From contig JAICXU010000079.1 of assembly GCA_025934595.1 (NCBI GenBank), positions 1 to 9,024 of the forward strand: DNA of 9,024 nucleotides, given 5' to 3'. Shown piece after piece: positions 1 to 6,815 of the stretch. The stretch's first letter is position 1, and the number at the start of each line of letters is the position of its first letter. The stretch is from Polyangiaceae bacterium. GTDB lineage: Bacteria > Myxococcota_A > Polyangia > Polyangiales > Polyangiaceae. The position numbers and the translations under genes were made by a program. The notes below the pieces were generated by a model. That model was not told the origin of the DNA. It made no database searches and was given only the letters and a program-made list of their open reading frames with translations.

Positions 1-188
1 CTTAGCTCGGAGAATATGGGCCCCGCAAGCGCACCCGGCGTTTTTGCGCACGCTCGCGCGCGCGATTGTGCAGTGCGTTATGGAAAGCGCGTCCAAGGGC
101 ACGCGGCAGATTTGCGCGCTGGCGCGGCGGTGATACCGAAGCGGACGTCGCCACACGCCGTCCGCGTGTAGATTTCGATCCTCGCCCA
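1..188. other. Gene-free leader upstream of dnaE
   Basis: No recognisable gene lies here. The dnaE frame stays open leftward to an in-frame TAG at 3-5, and a TTG at 66 could act as a start. However, the residues encoded between 66 and 188 are arginine-rich and unlike any DnaE N-terminus, so I treat them as non-coding. Another + frame is open from the left edge to a TAG at 166-168, but its translation resembles nothing I know. A ten-base alternating CG tract lies at 55-64. I could not find a convincing -35/-10 pair; the best candidates have wrong spacing. The dnaE promoter may be here or beyond the left edge. Confidence 0.5.
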
Positions 189-3100
189 ATGCCTGAGCTC
201 GTTCATCTCCACGTTCACACGCAGTACTCGATGCTCGACGGGGCGTTGAAGGTCAAAGACCTCGTGAAGAAGGTCGCCGCGGCGAAGATGCGCGGCGTCG
301 CCGTGACCGATCACGGCAACATGTTCGGCGCGATCACGTTCTACAAAGCCGCGAAGGACGCCGGCGAGCAGGCGATCCTCGGCTGCGAGATCGACGTCGC
401 CGATCAGGGGAAAACCCGGCATTTGCCGCTCCTCGCGGCGTCGCTCGAAGGCTACAAAAACCTCGTATGGCTCGTCTCGCGCGGGCACGTGCAGGCCAAC
501 GCCGAGGGCCCCACGGGTCATCCCTGCGTGTCGCTCGACGATCTCGCGTCGCGCTCGAAGGGGCTCGTCGCGCTCACGGGATGCATGGGCGGGCTCGTGC
601 CGCAAAAAATTCTGGAGGAGGGTCCCGTCGCCGGCGGCCATCTGCTCGCAAAACTACGTGATGTGTTCGAGCCAGGAAATTTGTTCGTCGAGCTCCAAGA
701 TCACGGTTTGCCAGAGCAAAAAGTATTGAATGAGCTTCTCGTCGAAGAAGCGAAGAAGCTCGATTTGGAGCTCGTCGCCACGAACGACGTGCATTACGGC
801 GCCCGTGAAGACGCCGAGGCGCATCTTTATCTCTCGTGCATCAAGACGGGGAGATCGTACGCCGAGGCGAAGGAGCGTCATCACGGCTCGTCGGAGATGT
901 ATTTGAAGAGCGCGGACGAGATGGCGGATCTCTTCTCCGGGTATCCCACCGCGATCGCAAATACGCTGAAAATCGCCGAGAAATGCGCGATCAAACTGAA
1001 GCTCGGCGAGCCCATGCTCCCCACCTTCCAAGTTCCGGAAGGCTACGACCTCGAGGGCTATTTCCGCCACGTCGCGCGAGAAGGTCTCGCCTCACGCTTT
1101 CGTGAATTTGCCGCCGTGGGCAAGAAGGTCGACGAGGAGGCCTACCGCGCGCGGCTCGAGATGGAGCTCGGCGTCATCGCGCAGATGAAGTTCCCCGGCT
1201 ACTTCCTCATCGTCTGGGATTTCATTCGTCACGCGAAGGAGACCGGCGTGCCCGTCGGTCCGGGTCGTGGCTCCGGCGCCGGCTCTCTCGTCGCGTACTC
1301 GATGCGCATCACCGACATCGACCCGATCCCGTATCATCTTATTTTCGAGCGTTTTTTGAATCCGGAACGCGTCAGCATGCCGGACTTCGACATCGATTTT
1401 TGCATGGACCGACGCGACCACGTCATCGCGTACGTGCAGCAGAAATACGGTGAGGCGAGCGTCGGGCAGATCGCGACGTTCGCGGAGCTGAAGGCGAAGA
1501 GCGTCGTCAAAGACGTCGCGCGCTGTATGGCGATTACGCCGATTGAGGCGCAGGCGGTCGCGAATTTGATCCCGCGAAAAACTCCCGCTGAAACGTACAC
1601 GATCTCCGAAAGCCTCGAGGTCGAGCCGAAGCTGAAAGCGCGTTACGAGACCGAGCCGCTCATTCGCGAGCTCCTCAACCAGAGCCAAAAACTCGAGGGA
1701 TTGACGCGCCACGCCGGCAAGCACGCCGCGGGCATCGTGATCAGCGAAGGCCCGCTTTGGGATCATGTTCCCATCTTCAAAGACGACAAATCGGGCGCGT
1801 TGGTCACGCAATATTACAAGGACGACGTCGAGCAGGCCGGCCTCGTCAAATTCGACTTTCTCGGTCTCAAAACGCTCACCGTCCTCGATATTGCGACGAA
1901 GCTCATCAACGCGCGACCCGACTTTCAATCTCGCAAAGAGACGTTCGATCTATCCAAGCTTCCCCTCGACGACAAAGCCACATACCAACTTTTGGGCTCG
2001 GGCGAGACGAAGGGCGTGTTCCAGCTCGAGTCGAGCGGCATGCAGCAGCTCTTCAAAGACCTTCGCGCCGACTGCTTCGAGGACATCGTCGCCGCCGTCG
2101 CGCTCTATCGCCCGGGTCCGCTCGGCGCGGGCATGGTCACGAACTTCGTGAACCGTAAAAATGGCCGCGAGGCGATCGGCAAGATGCATCCGCTCGTCGA
2201 CGAGCTGCTCGTGCCGACCTACGGCGTCGTCGTCTACCAAGAGCAAGTCATGCAGGTCGCGCAGAAGCTCGCCGGCTACACGCTCGGCGGCGCCGATCTT
2301 CTTCGCCGCGCCATGGGCAAAAAGAAGCCCGAAGAGATGGCGAAGCAAAAGAGCATCTTCATCGATGGCGCGCTGAAGAACGGGGTCGCGCAAGAAGACG
2401 CCGAGCGCATCTTCGGTCTCCTCGAATATTTCGCCGGATACGGCTTCAACAAATCCCACTCCGCGGCGTATGCGCTCATCACGTACCAAACCGCGTATTT
2501 GAAGGCGCATTACCCGGCCGAATTGCTCTGCGCGATCATGACGAGCGACAAGGATCGCATCGAAAAGGTCGTGCGGACGATCGCCGACGCGCGCTCGCTC
2601 GGCGTCACCGTGCTTCCGCCCGACATCAACGAGAGCGATACGGATTTCAAGGTCGTCTACACGAACCCGGCTGGTGACAAGAAGATCGCGCCTCGCGCGT
2701 TCGTCAAAGACAAGCTCGGCCCGCAAATTCGATTCGGCCTCGGCGCGGTGCGCGGCGTCGGCGGCGCGGCGCTCGAGACCGTGTTCGAAGCGCGAAAAGA
2801 AGGCGGACCGTATTTCGATCTCTTCGACTTCGCATCGCGCGTCGACGCAAAGAAGCTGAATCGCAGCGTGCTCGAGGCGCTCGTGCAATGCGGAGCGTTC
2901 GACACGACGCTCGCGAAAATGGGCATCACGCGCGCGCGTGCATTCGCCGCCATCGACATCGCGCTCGAGCGATCGCGATCGGCATCCCGTGATCGCGAGG
3001 CGGGGCAGACGAACCTCTTCGGGCTCTTCGATGCGGGAAAACCCGCCGGATCCGCGTCTTCGTCGGTGGCGAGCGCGGGCGATTACGTCGACGCGCCCGC

Positions 3101-3794
3101 GTGGGATCGCCTCGAAATGCTCAGCCGAGAAAAGCAATCACTCGGCTTCTACGTGTCCGACCATCCGCTCGAGCGATACCTGAAAGGCGGCGCGGGGCTC
3201 GCGAAGCTCGGCGCGATCGCCACCACCGATTGCGCAGGTATGGACGACTGGAGCGTCGTCACGCTCGTCGGCATGGTCGAGGGTTATCGCGAAAAAATCT
3301 TGCGCGACAACGGCGGAAAAATCGCGTTCTTCGAGCTCGAAGATCTCGTCGGTCGCGTGAACGTGAAGGTGCGGGGCAGGGAAATCGAAGCGTTCGCGAA
3401 TCTCCTCACCGGCCGCGATCCGATCATCATCACCGGCAAAGTGAGCTTCCCGCGTCGCGACGAAGACGCGGCGGGCGAGGGCGAGGTCGAAGAGGTGAAT
3501 CGCGAGGCGACGATCCTCCTCAACACGGTCGCTCCGCTGAGCGACATCGTGAAAGATCAAAAGCGGCTCACCGTCCGCGTCTCGAGCGAGAAAACGACGG
3601 CTGGGGATCTTCGAAAAATGAAGGAGCTCTTCGTATCGCGCCCGGGCATGTGCGACGTCATGCTCTCGATCGCCATGCCGACCGGGGCCGAAGCGCTCGT
3701 GCAGCTCGGAAGAGAATATCGCGTCGAGGTCGGCGATCCGCTGCTCGCCGGTCTCGAGCGCGTCTTCGGCGAGCAAGTCGCCGAGCTGCGATAA
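189..3794 (+). CDS. dnaE: DNA polymerase III subunit alpha (DnaE1 type)
   Basis: This is the catalytic subunit of the replicative DNA polymerase, which extends both strands at the fork as part of the Pol III holoenzyme. The product is 1201 residues, close to the usual DnaE length. The N-terminal PHP domain (about 1-280) keeps H8, H10, D17, H42, E67, H78, C132, D200 and H202, a full set of predicted metal ligands. The palm has the PDFDIDF motif with D401 and D403 and the third catalytic aspartate D556 in KFDFLGL. The fingers include NKSH at 754-757. A likely sliding-clamp binding motif, QTNLF, sits at 940-944, followed by an OB fold from about 1022 with a short acidic insertion at about 1091-1103. 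The ATG at 189 was chosen because MPELVHLHVHTQYS is a canonical DnaE N-terminus; no good Shine-Dalgarno sequence precedes it. The next gene is convergent, so dnaE ends its transcript alone. Family assignment is near certain. Confidence 0.97.
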   Translation: MPELVHLHVHTQYSMLDGALKVKDLVKKVAAAKMRGVAVTDHGNMFGAITFYKAAKDAGEQAILGCEIDVADQGKTRHLPLLAASLEGYKNLVWLVSRGHVQANAEGPTGHPCVSLDDLASRSKGLVALTGCMGGLVPQKILEEGPVAGGHLLAKLRDVFEPGNLFVELQDHGLPEQKVLNELLVEEAKKLDLELVATNDVHYGAREDAEAHLYLSCIKTGRSYAEAKERHHGSSEMYLKSADEMADLFSGYPTAIANTLKIAEKCAIKLKLGEPMLPTFQVPEGYDLEGYFRHVAREGLASRFREFAAVGKKVDEEAYRARLEMELGVIAQMKFPGYFLIVWDFIRHAKETGVPVGPGRGSGAGSLVAYSMRITDIDPIPYHLIFERFLNPERVSMPDFDIDFCMDRRDHVIAYVQQKYGEASVGQIATFAELKAKSVVKDVARCMAITPIEAQAVANLIPRKTPAETYTISESLEVEPKLKARYETEPLIRELLNQSQKLEGLTRHAGKHAAGIVISEGPLWDHVPIFKDDKSGALVTQYYKDDVEQAGLVKFDFLGLKTLTVLDIATKLINARPDFQSRKETFDLSKLPLDDKATYQLLGSGETKGVFQLESSGMQQLFKDLRADCFEDIVAAVALYRPGPLGAGMVTNFVNRKNGREAIGKMHPLVDELLVPTYGVVVYQEQVMQVAQKLAGYTLGGADLLRRAMGKKKPEEMAKQKSIFIDGALKNGVAQEDAERIFGLLEYFAGYGFNKSHSAAYALITYQTAYLKAHYPAELLCAIMTSDKDRIEKVVRTIADARSLGVTVLPPDINESDTDFKVVYTNPAGDKKIAPRAFVKDKLGPQIRFGLGAVRGVGGAALETVFEARKEGGPYFDLFDFASRVDAKKLNRSVLEALVQCGAFDTTLAKMGITRARAFAAIDIALERSRSASRDREAGQTNLFGLFDAGKPAGSASSSVASAGDYVDAPAWDRLEMLSREKQSLGFYVSDHPLERYLKGGAGLAKLGAIATTDCAGMDDWSVVTLVGMVEGYREKILRDNGGKIAFFELEDLVGRVNVKVRGREIEAFANLLTGRDPIIITGKVSFPRRDEDAAGEGEVEEVNREATILLNTVAPLSDIVKDQKRLTVRVSSEKTTAGDLRKMKELFVSRPGMCDVMLSIAMPTGAEALVQLGREYRVEVGDPLLAGLERVFGEQVAELR

Positions 3795-3819
3795 GAGAAA
3801 ACCGCCAAGGCGCAGCGGT
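3793..3819 (-). terminator. Probable intrinsic terminator of the MoxR-type gene
   Basis: Read on the minus strand, a short GC-rich stem (3815-3819 pairing with 3801-3805, 9-base loop) is followed directly by a T-rich tract, TTTCTCTT (3800-3793). This is the arrangement of a Rho-independent terminator, about 70 bases after the ATPase gene's stop codon. The longer outer arms at 3870-3882 and 3800-3812 could compete with the short stem and give a larger terminator. In the plus direction no T-run follows the structure, so it looks weaker as a dnaE terminator. Confidence 0.4.
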
Positions 3820-3882
3820 CGCCAAGGGGTCAGGGATCGAAGAGATCCAAAACCAGATCTTTTCCTCGGCGTCTTGGCGGTT
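3800..3882. repeat. Nested inverted repeat between convergent genes
   Basis: The outer arms are AACCGCCAAGGCG (3800-3812) and CGTCTTGGCGGTT (3870-3882). They pair over 13 positions if one G-U is allowed. Inside lies a second hairpin, 3839-3847 with 3856-3864 (9 pairs, one G-U, 8-base loop). The octamer CGCCAAGG also occurs twice in direct orientation, at 3803-3810 and 3820-3827. The element fills nearly the whole gap between dnaE and the ATPase gene. From memory, similar CGCCAAG-rich intergenic sequences recur in many bacterial genomes, so this may be one copy of a dispersed repeat. That is an inference, not checked. Confidence 0.6.
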
Positions 3883-3886
3883 CGAT

Positions 3887-4819
3887 CTAGGCCAAGAGCG
3901 AATCCAGCTGTTTTTCCGCCTTTTCGCGGTCCTCATCGTATTTCACGAGCACACCGAGCGTCGCGCGCAAGGTCTCTTTGTCGAGCGCTTTCGCGCCGAG
4001 CAAGACGAGCGCGCGCGCCCAGTCGATCGCTTCTGCGATGCTGGGTGACTTTCGCAGATCCATTTTTCGAAGACGCTCGGCCACCTTCGCGAGATCTTGC
4101 GCGAGCGCCTTGCCGATACCCGGGACGCGCGTCTCGAGGATCGCGATCTCTCGCGACGGCGGCGGGTAATCGAGAAACGCGTGCAGACATCGACGCCTCA
4201 GGGCGTCGGTCATGTCGCGCGTTCCGTTCGTCGTGAGAACGATGATGGGCGCGTGCTTCGCTTTCATCGTGCCGAGCTCGGGGATCGTGACCTGACGATC
4301 CGCAAGAATTTCCAGCAAAAAAGCCTCGAATTCGGGATCGGCGCGATCGACCTCGTCGATCAAGAGGAGGGCGGGCGTGTCACTCGTGAGCGCACGAAGC
4401 AAGGGACGCGCGAGGAGAAATTTTTCGCTGAAGAACGTCGCGTCCGCATCACCGACCTCGCGCGCCGCCTCCGCCAGATCCCTCGCGCCGGCGAGCTTCG
4501 GGCCGATCGCGTCGCGGAGAAGCTGCGTGTAGAGGATTTGCTTCGCATAGTCCCACTCGTAGAGCGCCTTCGATTCGTCGAGCCCTTCGTAGCATTGCAG
4601 CCGCACGAGCGTTCTTCCGAGCGCGTCGGCGAGCGCACGCGCGAGATCGGTCTTGCCGACGCCGGCCGGACCTTCGACGAGCAGCGGCTTGTCGAGCTCC
4701 ATCGCCAAAAACGCGGCGAGCGCCGTCTTGTCGTCTGCGAGGTATCCGGCGCCCTTCAGCGCCTTCTCGAGGCCGGTGATTTTCGTAGCGGCTACGCCGA
4801 TATCGCCCACGCTTCTCAT
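3887..4819 (-). CDS. MoxR-family AAA+ ATPase (CoxD-like)
   Basis: This is a 310-residue cytoplasmic AAA+ ATPase of the MoxR family; members act as chaperone-like ATPases that remodel or mature partner proteins, often metalloenzymes. Visible motifs are Walker A GPAGVGKT (50-57), Walker B LLLIDEVDRAD (151-161), sensor 1 TTN (196-198) and the arginines in LRRRC (207-211). The stretch QCYEGLDESKALYEWDYAKQ (75-94) and the segment after it (about 103-130) resemble the CoxD-like branch, which matures CO-dehydrogenase-type enzymes. Such genes usually sit beside a VWA-domain gene (CoxE-like), but none is present: downstream is convergent dnaE and upstream is a divergent gene. Its substrate is therefore unknown. 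The ATG at 4819 is the only good start; the Shine-Dalgarno match is poor. Family is secure, role is not. Confidence 0.9.
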   Translation of the reverse strand: MRSVGDIGVAATKITGLEKALKGAGYLADDKTALAAFLAMELDKPLLVEGPAGVGKTDLARALADALGRTLVRLQCYEGLDESKALYEWDYAKQILYTQLLRDAIGPKLAGARDLAEAAREVGDADATFFSEKFLLARPLLRALTSDTPALLLIDEVDRADPEFEAFLLEILADRQVTIPELGTMKAKHAPIIVLTTNGTRDMTDALRRRCLHAFLDYPPPSREIAILETRVPGIGKALAQDLAKVAERLRKMDLRKSPSIAEAIDWARALVLLGAKALDKETLRATLGVLVKYDEDREKAEKQLDSLLA

Positions 4820-4872
4820 ATACCACGCGAGAACTTCCGCCTTTCCGGCGGTGTGCTGTATTCTCGAAAAAC
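4820..4872. promoter_or_regulatory. Short divergent promoter region
   Basis: Only 53 bases separate two genes transcribed away from each other, so both promoters or their operators must lie here or inside the genes. It contains an inverted repeat CCGCC-TTTCC-GGCGG at 4837-4851, which could be an operator or just a GC-rich palindrome. TATTCT at 4859-4864 resembles a sigma-70 -10 box for the rightward gene, but no good -35 box stands at the right distance. If that -10 is real, transcription would start within a few bases of the ATG at 4873, giving an almost leaderless mRNA. That fits the absence of a Shine-Dalgarno sequence. Confidence 0.3.
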
Positions 4873-6162
4873 ATGTCGGATCGTGAGGATTTGCTGCGCA
4901 TCGACGTCACGGGGACCGTTCATCCGGTCGGCCGCGTCGCGAGCCAGCAGTTGCGATCTCGTTCCGGTGAGTGGAGGCTCCACGCGAGCCCGCGCGACGT
5001 CGTCATGTTCCGCTCGCAGAGCCAAGACGCTTCGAAATTCAATTTGAAGCTCGCGGGCGAGATCGCGACGCCGGGTGCGCTCTGCGATGTCGTCGCGCTC
5101 ATCGCGCAATCCTCCTGGCATGGTGAGCTCATCGTGCTCGAGGAGCGCGGCGCGCGATCGCTCTTCTTCGATCAAGGCGGCGTCGTCGCCGTGACGACCA
5201 CGGTGCCGGAAGAGCGGCTCGGCGAAACTCTCTATCGCTTCGGTGTCGTCACGCGCGAGCAAGTCGACGCGGCGGTGCAAGCGGCGGCGCTCACGCGCAA
5301 ACGATTCGGGGAAGCGGCGATCGAGCTCGATTTCGTGAGCGCCGAGGAATTGTTTCCGATGATGGCGCGGCAAGCCGAAGAGGTTTTCTACGGTGCGATC
5401 CACGTGGGCGCCGGCATGTTTTATTTCTTCGACGGCTTCGACGACAAGGCGATCTCGCGCCGGCACAACTTGAACGCGGGCATGCTCCTCATGGAAGGCG
5501 CGCGCCGCATGGACGAGATGCGCTTCTTCCGCGAAAAAATTCCGAGCGACGATTATCTGCCCGTGATCTCCAACAAGGACAAGAAGCCACCGCCCGACGA
5601 CGTCATGGAGGTCTACGCGCAAATCGACGGACGAAGGTCGATCGCCGAGATTGGCCGACGCATCGGCCAGCTCGAGTTCGAGGTCACCCGCGCGGTCTTC
5701 CAGCTCCTCCAAGGCGGCTTCGTGCACATGGTCGCGCCGCGTCCTCACGGGCCCGAGGCGATCATGGACGCGTTCAATCCCGGCCTCATCGAGATTCATC
5801 GCGCGTGCGACAGCGCGGGCAAGGGCGCCGAGCTTCGCGACGGTCTCGCGCGCTTCGCGACCGGCGGCGGCGTCTACGATCCGCTCTTCATGGGCGCGGG
5901 TCCCCAACAAGACGGCACGTTCAACGCCGAGCGCGTCGCGCGTAACTTGGGCGCGCTCGCCGGCGAGGATCCGGATGCGTGGCTGATGCAACTGATGCAC
6001 GAGTACATCGGATTTGCCGTATTTCATGCGGGATCGTTGCTCCCACGCGATGCCGAGTCCGCGCTCGGCGCGCGCGTCACCGACATTTTGAAAACGGTGC
6101 GCGTGCCGGAAGCTCCTAGCGCACCGTCGCAACGGCCGTCGAACGCGCTCATTGGGATCTAA
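4873..6162 (+). CDS. DUF4388 domain-containing protein
   Basis: The product is a 429-residue soluble protein with no signal peptide or membrane segment visible. Residues about 55-190 match the DUF4388 pattern: a GEL...RSLFFDQGGVV core at 84-105, ERLGETLYRFG at 114-124, then a helical region ending in GMFYFFDG (181-188). DUF4388 is common in myxobacteria and relatives, often joined to response-regulator or signalling domains, and its biochemical role is poorly defined. Residues about 243-290 look like a small winged-helix-type module (DGRRSIAEIGRRIG, then a predicted helix and GGFVHMV). The C-terminal 130 residues are helical and unassigned. There is no receiver, kinase or other catalytic motif. 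The gene diverges from the MoxR-type ATPase gene and lies 44 bases before the TetR gene on the same strand, so it may be co-transcribed with it. A signalling or adaptor role is inference. Confidence 0.85.
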   Translation: MSDREDLLRIDVTGTVHPVGRVASQQLRSRSGEWRLHASPRDVVMFRSQSQDASKFNLKLAGEIATPGALCDVVALIAQSSWHGELIVLEERGARSLFFDQGGVVAVTTTVPEERLGETLYRFGVVTREQVDAAVQAAALTRKRFGEAAIELDFVSAEELFPMMARQAEEVFYGAIHVGAGMFYFFDGFDDKAISRRHNLNAGMLLMEGARRMDEMRFFREKIPSDDYLPVISNKDKKPPPDDVMEVYAQIDGRRSIAEIGRRIGQLEFEVTRAVFQLLQGGFVHMVAPRPHGPEAIMDAFNPGLIEIHRACDSAGKGAELRDGLARFATGGGVYDPLFMGAGPQQDGTFNAERVARNLGALAGEDPDAWLMQLMHEYIGFAVFHAGSLLPRDAESALGARVTDILKTVRVPEAPSAPSQRPSNALIGI

Positions 6163-6206
6163 CGAGGACTCGCGGAAGCAACTTGGGGATGGGAGCTTGA
6201 TTCACG
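6163..6206 (+). promoter_or_regulatory. Gap and ribosome-binding region before the TetR gene
   Basis: This 44-base gap holds a purine-rich stretch GGGGATGGGAG (6185-6195) about 11 bases before the ATG at 6207, a plausible though distant Shine-Dalgarno sequence that supports that start. A small perfect inverted repeat, CGAG-GA-CTCG (6163-6172), follows the upstream stop codon. It is shorter than typical TetR operators, so I do not call it one. No clear promoter is visible; read-through from the upstream gene is possible. Confidence 0.3.
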
Positions 6207-6815
6207 ATGCCTAGCCGCAAAGACGAGATCCTCGACATCGCGACGCGCCTCTTCGCCGAGCGCGGCTACGAAGGCGCGAGCATGGGCGACCTCGCCGAGC
6301 GCGTCGGCCTGCGCAAGGCATCGCTCTTTCATCATTATGCGAGCAAAGACGAGCTCTATTGCGCGGTGCTCGAGCAGCTCGTACGCCGGCTCGGCGAGCT
6401 CGTCTTCACGAATGCGGCAGGGCCGGGCACGTTCGCCGAGCGGCTCGATCGCATGACCGTCGCCACGTTCGACGCGATGGTGGCGGAGCCTTTTGCCGCT
6501 GCGCTCCTCATTCGCGAGATGATGGATTGGGGCCCGTTTGCGAAGAAGCATTTCGATTCTCTCGCCAAGCCGGTGATGGAGGCGACCACCGGCTTCTTCG
6601 AATCCGGCCAAAAAGAGGGCGCGGCGAAGGTGCAAGACGCAAGGCAGGTGATCCTGACCGTGACGTCGATGAACTTGATGCCGTTCGCGATCGGTCAATT
6701 CATTCGCTGCTCGTACGGAACGGAGCCCTTTTCGCCCGACTTCATCGCTTCGCGACGCGAAGCCATTCGCGCCCACGCGCGCGCGATCGTGCTCCTCGAC
6801 GCCGGCAAGCCGTGA
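6207..6815 (+). CDS. TetR/AcrR-family transcriptional regulator
   Basis: This is a 202-residue one-component regulator, normally a dimer that releases DNA when a small ligand binds its C-terminal domain. The N-terminal helix-turn-helix is textbook: ILDIATRLFAERGYEGASM (8-26), then the recognition region LAERVGLRKASLFHHYASKD (29-48). The C-terminal helical domain (about 55-202) is the variable ligand-binding part, so the effector cannot be read from it. The stop codon overlaps the GTG start of the next gene in a GTGA, implying translational coupling. Regulators of this family often control adjacent genes and themselves. The downstream HDxxH gene is the obvious candidate target, and the convergent MFS transporter a less certain one. 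Family assignment is secure; ligand and targets are unknown. Confidence 0.95.
   Translation: MPSRKDEILDIATRLFAERGYEGASMGDLAERVGLRKASLFHHYASKDELYCAVLEQLVRRLGELVFTNAAGPGTFAERLDRMTVATFDAMVAEPFAAALLIREMMDWGPFAKKHFDSLAKPVMEATTGFFESGQKEGAAKVQDARQVILTVTSMNLMPFAIGQFIRCSYGTEPFSPDFIASRREAIRAHARAIVLLDAGKP

Noticed and set aside
55..64. Alternating CG tract upstream of dnaE as a regulatory or Z-DNA site
   Set aside because: Ten bases of CG alternation is common by chance in such GC-rich DNA, and nothing else supports a function.
112..136. dnaE promoter with TTGCGC (112-117) and TGATAC (131-136)
   Set aside because: The spacer is 13 bases rather than about 17, so the pair is not credible as a sigma-70 promoter.
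66..188. A longer dnaE product starting at the TTG at 66
   Set aside because: The 41 extra residues are low-complexity and arginine-rich, while the segment from 189 matches the standard DnaE N-terminus exactly.
1950..3137. Long minus-strand reading frame inside dnaE
   Set aside because: It is rich in arginine, glutamate and alanine with no recognisable domain, as expected from the antisense of GC-rich coding DNA; dnaE is unmistakable on the other strand.
4816..6132. 438-residue minus-strand frame opposite the DUF4388 gene
   Set aside because: Its composition is typical of an antisense shadow (arginine, histidine and aspartate rich) and the plus-strand protein has a recognisable domain.
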